From contig JANAVB010005597.1 in assembly GCA_029216955.1 (NCBI GenBank), positions 44,575,466 through 44,639,465 of the forward strand: a stretch of DNA of 64,000 nucleotides. Reading direction: 5' to 3'. Positions 60,130 through 64,000 of this stretch are shown piece by piece (position 1 is the first letter of the stretch; each line of letters opens with the position of its first letter). The notes under the pieces are model-generated. The model was not told the origin of the DNA. It did not search any database and worked only from the letters and a program-made list of their open reading frames with translations. Made by a program: the position numbers and the translations under genes. This DNA is from Iris pallida (lineage: Eukaryota; Streptophyta; Magnoliopsida; Asparagales; Iridaceae).

Positions 60130-60330
60130 GGGGTGAGCTGCGCAGGGTACCAACTGCGCAGAGGTGGATGGCGCAGCAGATGGTTTGTACTGGTTCAGGT
60201 TGCGCAGGGGTGGATGGCGCATGGATGGATTGCGCTGGTTCAGGTTGCGCAGGAGCAGACTGCGCATGAGCAGACTGCACATGAGCAGACTGCGCACGAG
60301 CAGACTGCGCATGAATCCATGCACACTCGG
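60130..60330 (-). repeat. 15-bp minisatellite with TGCGCA palindromes in K LTR
   Basis: Core unit GAGCAGACTGCGCAT, about five copies at 60250-60315, within a wider region (60080-60410) holding nine TGCGCA palindromes plus many near-matches. The expanded motif again centres on GCGC in the leader part of the LTR. Confidence 0.78.
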
Positions 60331-61094
60331 GTTGAGCGCAGTTCGCCAAGGGGCAAGTTGCGTGGTCGGCGCTGCACTAAAGAGCGCTGGTCGAGGGGGA
60401 TGCGCAATCCAGCACTGCGCTAAAGAGCGCAGGCTGCTGTCTTCTTTTCCAGGCCGAGAAGAAGACTCCAAGAACTCCAAAGTTTAAAACTTCATAACTT
60501 GATCAAATCAAAACGAAATTTAGATTTTCAAAGCTCTAACTTGAGTAAAATTGAATTCTCTTCCACATGGAAGCATCAAAACCCACAAAAATCCAACCAA
60601 AATAGATCAAAACCATGTAAATCCGAAAATAGTAAAAAACCTAGATCTAGAACAATGGAAACTCCAAATCACAAAATGTCAAGTCTAATGTTGATCTCCA
60701 TGGCCTAATCTAGCTAATTGACAAATAAAAAGTGGTTCTCAAGTGGTGGCAAGGTGCACTTGCCTATGGTGTGGAGAGTTGTGTGGAAGAAGGAAGAAGA
60801 AGAAGTTGTAGGAAATTAATAGAGTTATGAAGGAGAGAGAAAAAGTTGGTGGGTTTTAATGAGGGTGGTTGTAATGGAATGGAGGTGGAGAATAGGCTAA
60901 GGCGTTCCACTCATGATGAACCAAACCAAACCAACTCCACAAAATAAAATCAAGCCATGGTCCAAAACCCATTTACGAGAAACCAAATCCACAAGTCGAG
61001 AAAATAAAACACGTGCCAAAATCAAATTACGAGTACAAATACGAAATACAGGAAATACGGAAAATGAGGGTGACAACTCTACCCACCTTAAAAG

Positions 61095-61113
61095 AATTCC
61101 GTCCTCAAAAATT
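61095..61113 (-). other. Degenerate pol-end hairpin of K
   Basis: AATTTTTG-AGGA-CGGAATT on the minus strand: about five pairs including two G-U wobbles, weaker than in B. Confidence 0.4.
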
Positions 61114-61239
61114 AATCAGGGAGCGAGAGATTGCCACGACAAGCTACACTAAGCACAGGCAAGCTACACTAAGCAGTTCAATCATACAATCATACATACA
61201 ATCCAGGAATGAAGAGCGCAAGGCATAAGGAAGACATTA

Positions 61240-61500
61240 TACCTTATGAGTCAAACAGGTAGGGATAATGTGATCGATATCATCCTCACACTCCCACGTT
61301 TGGCTCTCCCAAGGAGCGATAAACTCAAGCAACATGAACTAAACTGATAGTCTTGCGCTTGAGGTATCTCTCTTTGGTCAAACATGGACACGGGCCTCTC
61401 CTCATATGAAAAGGTTGGTACCAATAACCGTTTTCAAATGATCTAGAATATGGCTCGGGCCCAGGATATACCGTTGTAATTAGGACACATGAAACATGAC
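61240..61500 (-). pseudogene. K integrase end and chromodomain remnant
   Basis: From about 61495 downwards the minus strand reads an integrase C-terminal HVS-LQRYILGP segment, then YLKRKTISLVHVA and, after a stop and frame changes, ...YPYLFDS. It corresponds to the H chromodomain region. It is joined almost directly to gag, showing that the pol interior was deleted between about 61500 and 61600. Confidence 0.7.
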
Positions 61501-61602
61501 ACGTGTCCCACATAACGACGGCGGAAAGCAAGACAATAGATCACAGATACCTCTCTGTCGATTCTGGATCTGGGCCTGGGCCACGGCGAACTGCTGAGGC
61601 CT

Positions 61603-62763
61603 CTACTGCTGGAAAGCCTGGGCCTGAGTCGGCAATAGCCTCGGAGGCTGGTACTGCTGCTGAAACACTTGGGCCTGAGGCGGCAACGGCCTCGGCAACT
61701 GTTGCTGCTGCTGGACTGGTACCGGAGCGGGTGCTGGTCCCCTAACCGAGGGACTAGATACTGTTGATGCTGAATCGACTCTGAATGGGCAGGACCCCAC
61801 CCTATGGTCCGGTGCCCCACACAACAAGCATAATTCCAGTGCCTTGCGACACTCTGACACAACATGTCCAGGCTTCCCACAATAAGAACAACCCACGGCG
61901 GAGGGCTGCGCTTGCTTCTGTTTCTGCGGAGGGTACGTCGGGATAGAGTGCTGAACCGACGTTACTGAGGTTGCTCGCCTCGGAGTTCCAATAGTCAAAG
62001 TCCTAGCTGCCGGGGCTGGTGCTGAAGACTGATTCATTTGACTGTGGGACCGCTTCCGACCTCCGGTCCTATCCACAATCCTCTGGGAGGTATACTCGTG
62101 CCTCCTTGCGGCTCGCAAGATGGCATCAAAAGTTTTGTGCTCGAACTGTTCTACTGCCAATATGATCTCCAAGTGGAGCCCCTTCTGGAACTGCTGGGCC
62201 CTATCAAACTCGGTCGCCACCAAGGTGGGAGTAAACCGACTGAGTCTGGAAAACTCCGATGCATAACTGTCGACCGTCCTACCTCCTTGCTTCAAGTTGG
62301 CAAATCTGGTCTGCAGGTCATATCGAGCCACCGCATCGAAGTACTTGGTCTGGAATCTTTTGCTAAATACTGCCCAGGGAACAGGTGCTGTCAATCCTAC
62401 CGCTTATATGGCCCACCAGTTGCGGGCTAGATCTAATAACTGCAGGCGCACCACCGCCACCTTCTCGTCTTCTGGAGTCTTTGCGGCCTCTAGAATAACT
62501 TCTGTATCCTGGAGCCAAGCATCTGCAGTAATGGCATCCTCGGTGCCGTCGAAGAATGGAGGGTTCAGGCGCTTGAAACTGTTGACTGCACTGTTTCCCG
62601 GATGACCGCCTCTGTTCAGAGCATCTTGTACTGCCTGTTGCAATGCATCACCTCGGCGATCTTGAGAAGCTAACAATGATCTGATGAGACCTTCCAAAGT
62701 GCCATCATCAGGCTCTACTGGCTGGACTGGCTGAACTGGGGGCACTGGTCCTTCAGAAGGCAT
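61603..62763 (-). pseudogene. K gag
   Basis: ATG at 62763 (MPSEGPVPPVQ). Gag core: LNPPFFDGTEDAITADAWLQ, LLDLARNWWAI, one stop (TAA, 62406-62404), then in the same frame FSKRFQTKYF, VDSYASEFSRLSRF and FDRAQQFQKGLHLEI. Zinc knuckle CSYCGKPGHVVSEC is intact; a second CLLCGAPDHRVGSC follows directly. The C-terminal tail is rich in glutamine and proline and ends at 61603. Apart from one stop it is open over 386 codons. It would bind and package RNA. It is a different gag subtype from C and D, nearer that of A2. Confidence 0.88.
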
Positions 62764-63042
62764 GGCTCGAGAGGCTGCTGTTGAGGACTGATCTTGATCT
62801 TCTTGCTGTCGCTGGACTGCTGGCTGAGCTCCTTCTGGCTGATCAACAGGAATGATGCCACTGAAGCAATAACATCAGGGATATTAAGGAAGGACCCGGA
62901 TAGAACAATGATGCAAGCATGTTATCAAGTCAGGGATCCAAGGAGATAAGAAGATACGAGTGGAGATCAAAGGCGGATACTGATTGAAACATCTATTCGG
63001 TAAACCCTCACATATCTTGATTTACAAGACCTGCATGGGCCA

Positions 63043-63054
63043 CCACTTAAACCA
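63043..63054 (-). other. Primer-site-like sequence of K
   Basis: TGGTTTAAGTGG directly abuts the LTR and continues into GTGGTGGCCCATGCAGGTCT, conserved with B. It matches the initiator tRNA-Met complement only partly, so the primer is uncertain. Confidence 0.55.
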
Positions 63055-64000
63055 TGTCACGCCCCAGAACCAGAATACTGGAGAGCGGGGGCAGACATAG
63101 CCAGCTACGTATATTGAAATAGAATACATCTCAACTATACGGTCACGGCTGTCTAGATATGAGGGTTTACTACAAGCCAGCAGTCTCTTAAGGTCAAGCC
63201 TATTGTCTCAATCTCAAGCAATTAACAGAGTTACAAGATATTAGAGCATCAAATATATGTATATAAGGCATCCCAAATATTACATATTGGATGATCATGA
63301 AGCTAGTCATACAAAATATAAGGACTAGCAAGAGTTAAGTCATACATGATCAACTTCGAGTTGCCAATCATGATTATAGCCCGTAGGCAGACAGTAAATA
63401 AAGTGCATCGAGCTAACAGGTGCTCATCGGCTAAACGCCTTAAAAGAATAATTTTACAATAGAGTGAGCGAAACAAAATAGGAAACCCACTCGTTGCCCG
63501 GGTTCCGTCTGGTATTCACCATCGGGCTGGAAGACAGGTAGATCCTCTGGAGCTGCTCTGGTATCTGGCCATATAAAACCAGCTGGGTCAGATCCCAGAA
63601 AGAGCAAGTGCCACATAGGAGGCCACGAAATAAGAACCAAAGCCAGCAAATCAGCACAATAATATAATTACATAATAAGAGACAGTAATTTAAGAAAAAG
63701 GCATGATAGGTAGATATAAAAGACAATCTTGTACAGAATCGATAAAAGACAGAACATATGGAAAAGCATGACAGGATGATATACGATGAGATAACCATAG
63801 GACTATTCAGATAGCCAGGTTACAACCCGTAAACCAAACAAGGACCGGAGTTGTAACCCTTCGTCTGAACGGAACTTGGTTTCTCTCACCATTTATCGGC
63901 AAGATAAATATAAGAAATCAGGTCAAGTAACAATCTGGAGTGACAATCATTATAGTGACAATCTGGAGTGACAATCCTTCAATCATTCTGGTACAATCTT
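63055..64000 (-). repeat. 5' LTR of element K (partial)
   Basis: Collinear with 58777-59720 and cut by the window edge. Contains the hairpin at 63806-63869. No gene. Confidence 0.88.

Larger units (their letters stand above)
58777..61075 (-). repeat. 3' LTR of element K
   Basis: 2299 bp, TGTCACGCCCCAGAACCAG...GAGGGTGACA. The left terminus is the reverse complement of the B LTR end. It includes the 64-bp hairpin at 59526-59589 and the TGCGCA minisatellite. No gene. Confidence 0.88.
58777..64000 (-). mobile_element. Element K, gag-only deletion derivative (right end outside window)
   Basis: B-type LTRs in minus orientation: 3' LTR 58777-61075, 5' LTR from 63055 to beyond the edge. Internal domain about 2.0 kb: gag 61603-62763 and an integrase/chromodomain tail, with protease, RT, RNase H and most integrase missing. 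Left target site AGGAA (58772-58776). The roughly 940 LTR bases that can be compared show about 22 substitutions plus a 2-bp indel. Confidence 0.88.

Noticed and set aside
60058..60480. Several open frames on both strands near 60.1-60.5 kb
   Set aside because: Caused by the GC-rich TGCGCA minisatellite of the K LTR.
1..64000. A host gene, defence cluster or operon-like system
   Set aside because: All recognisable coding sequence belongs to retrotransposons; nothing else with domain evidence was found on either strand.

Overview
The window looks like plant nuclear heterochromatin. It is built almost entirely from LTR retrotransposons of the Ty3/gypsy class, in the chromodomain-bearing (Tekay/Del-like) lineage. 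Evidence: gag zinc knuckles, DSG/DTG-type proteases, FIDD-type reverse transcriptases, RNase H, HHCC/DDE integrases and chromodomain remnants; primer-binding sites that copy the 3' end of plant initiator tRNA-Met; long LTRs with TG...CA ends and 5-bp target-site duplications (TSDs). I see no host gene, rRNA, tRNA gene or CRISPR array. The species cannot be named from this; element letters used here are my own labels.

Left part (1-7350): a plus-oriented LTR fragment (L1) with a CT-rich TATA region, a 158-bp tandem repeat and a dense TTGAC cluster. It is followed by minus-strand debris of element E in the order protease-gag, LTR, integrase-chromodomain.

Centre (7357-49947): a nest of insertions. 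Element H (plus strand; integrase at 7357-10887, chromodomain at 47866-48025, 3' LTR from 48198) is split by a solo LTR (S1, 8208-10421) and by element C (10888-47865). C is split inside gag by a solo LTR (A1, 12988-41696). A1 is split by element A2 (13779-30116) and by element D (31479-40089). The 5' LTR of A2 is split by element B (22998-29994). The deepest stack is therefore H > C > A1 > A2 > B. At S1, C and A1 the interrupted host reading frame resumes in phase after one TSD copy is discounted.

Right part (49948-64000): the H 3' LTR is split by non-coding element F, which carries its own solo LTR (F2). F is split by LTR fragment G, and G by element K, which keeps gag, has lost almost all of pol, and runs off the right edge.

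D is the youngest element: two 1906-bp LTRs with about 16 differences by eye and a polyprotein broken by one stop codon. B and F have no coding capacity and K has only gag, so they would depend on proteins from other copies. Signals that protein coding does not explain: a short hairpin beside the 3' LTR of several elements with paired base changes, a 64-bp hairpin in B/K LTRs, an array of eight stem-loops inside F, and GCGC-containing minisatellites in three LTR families, one with different copy number in the two LTRs of one element.
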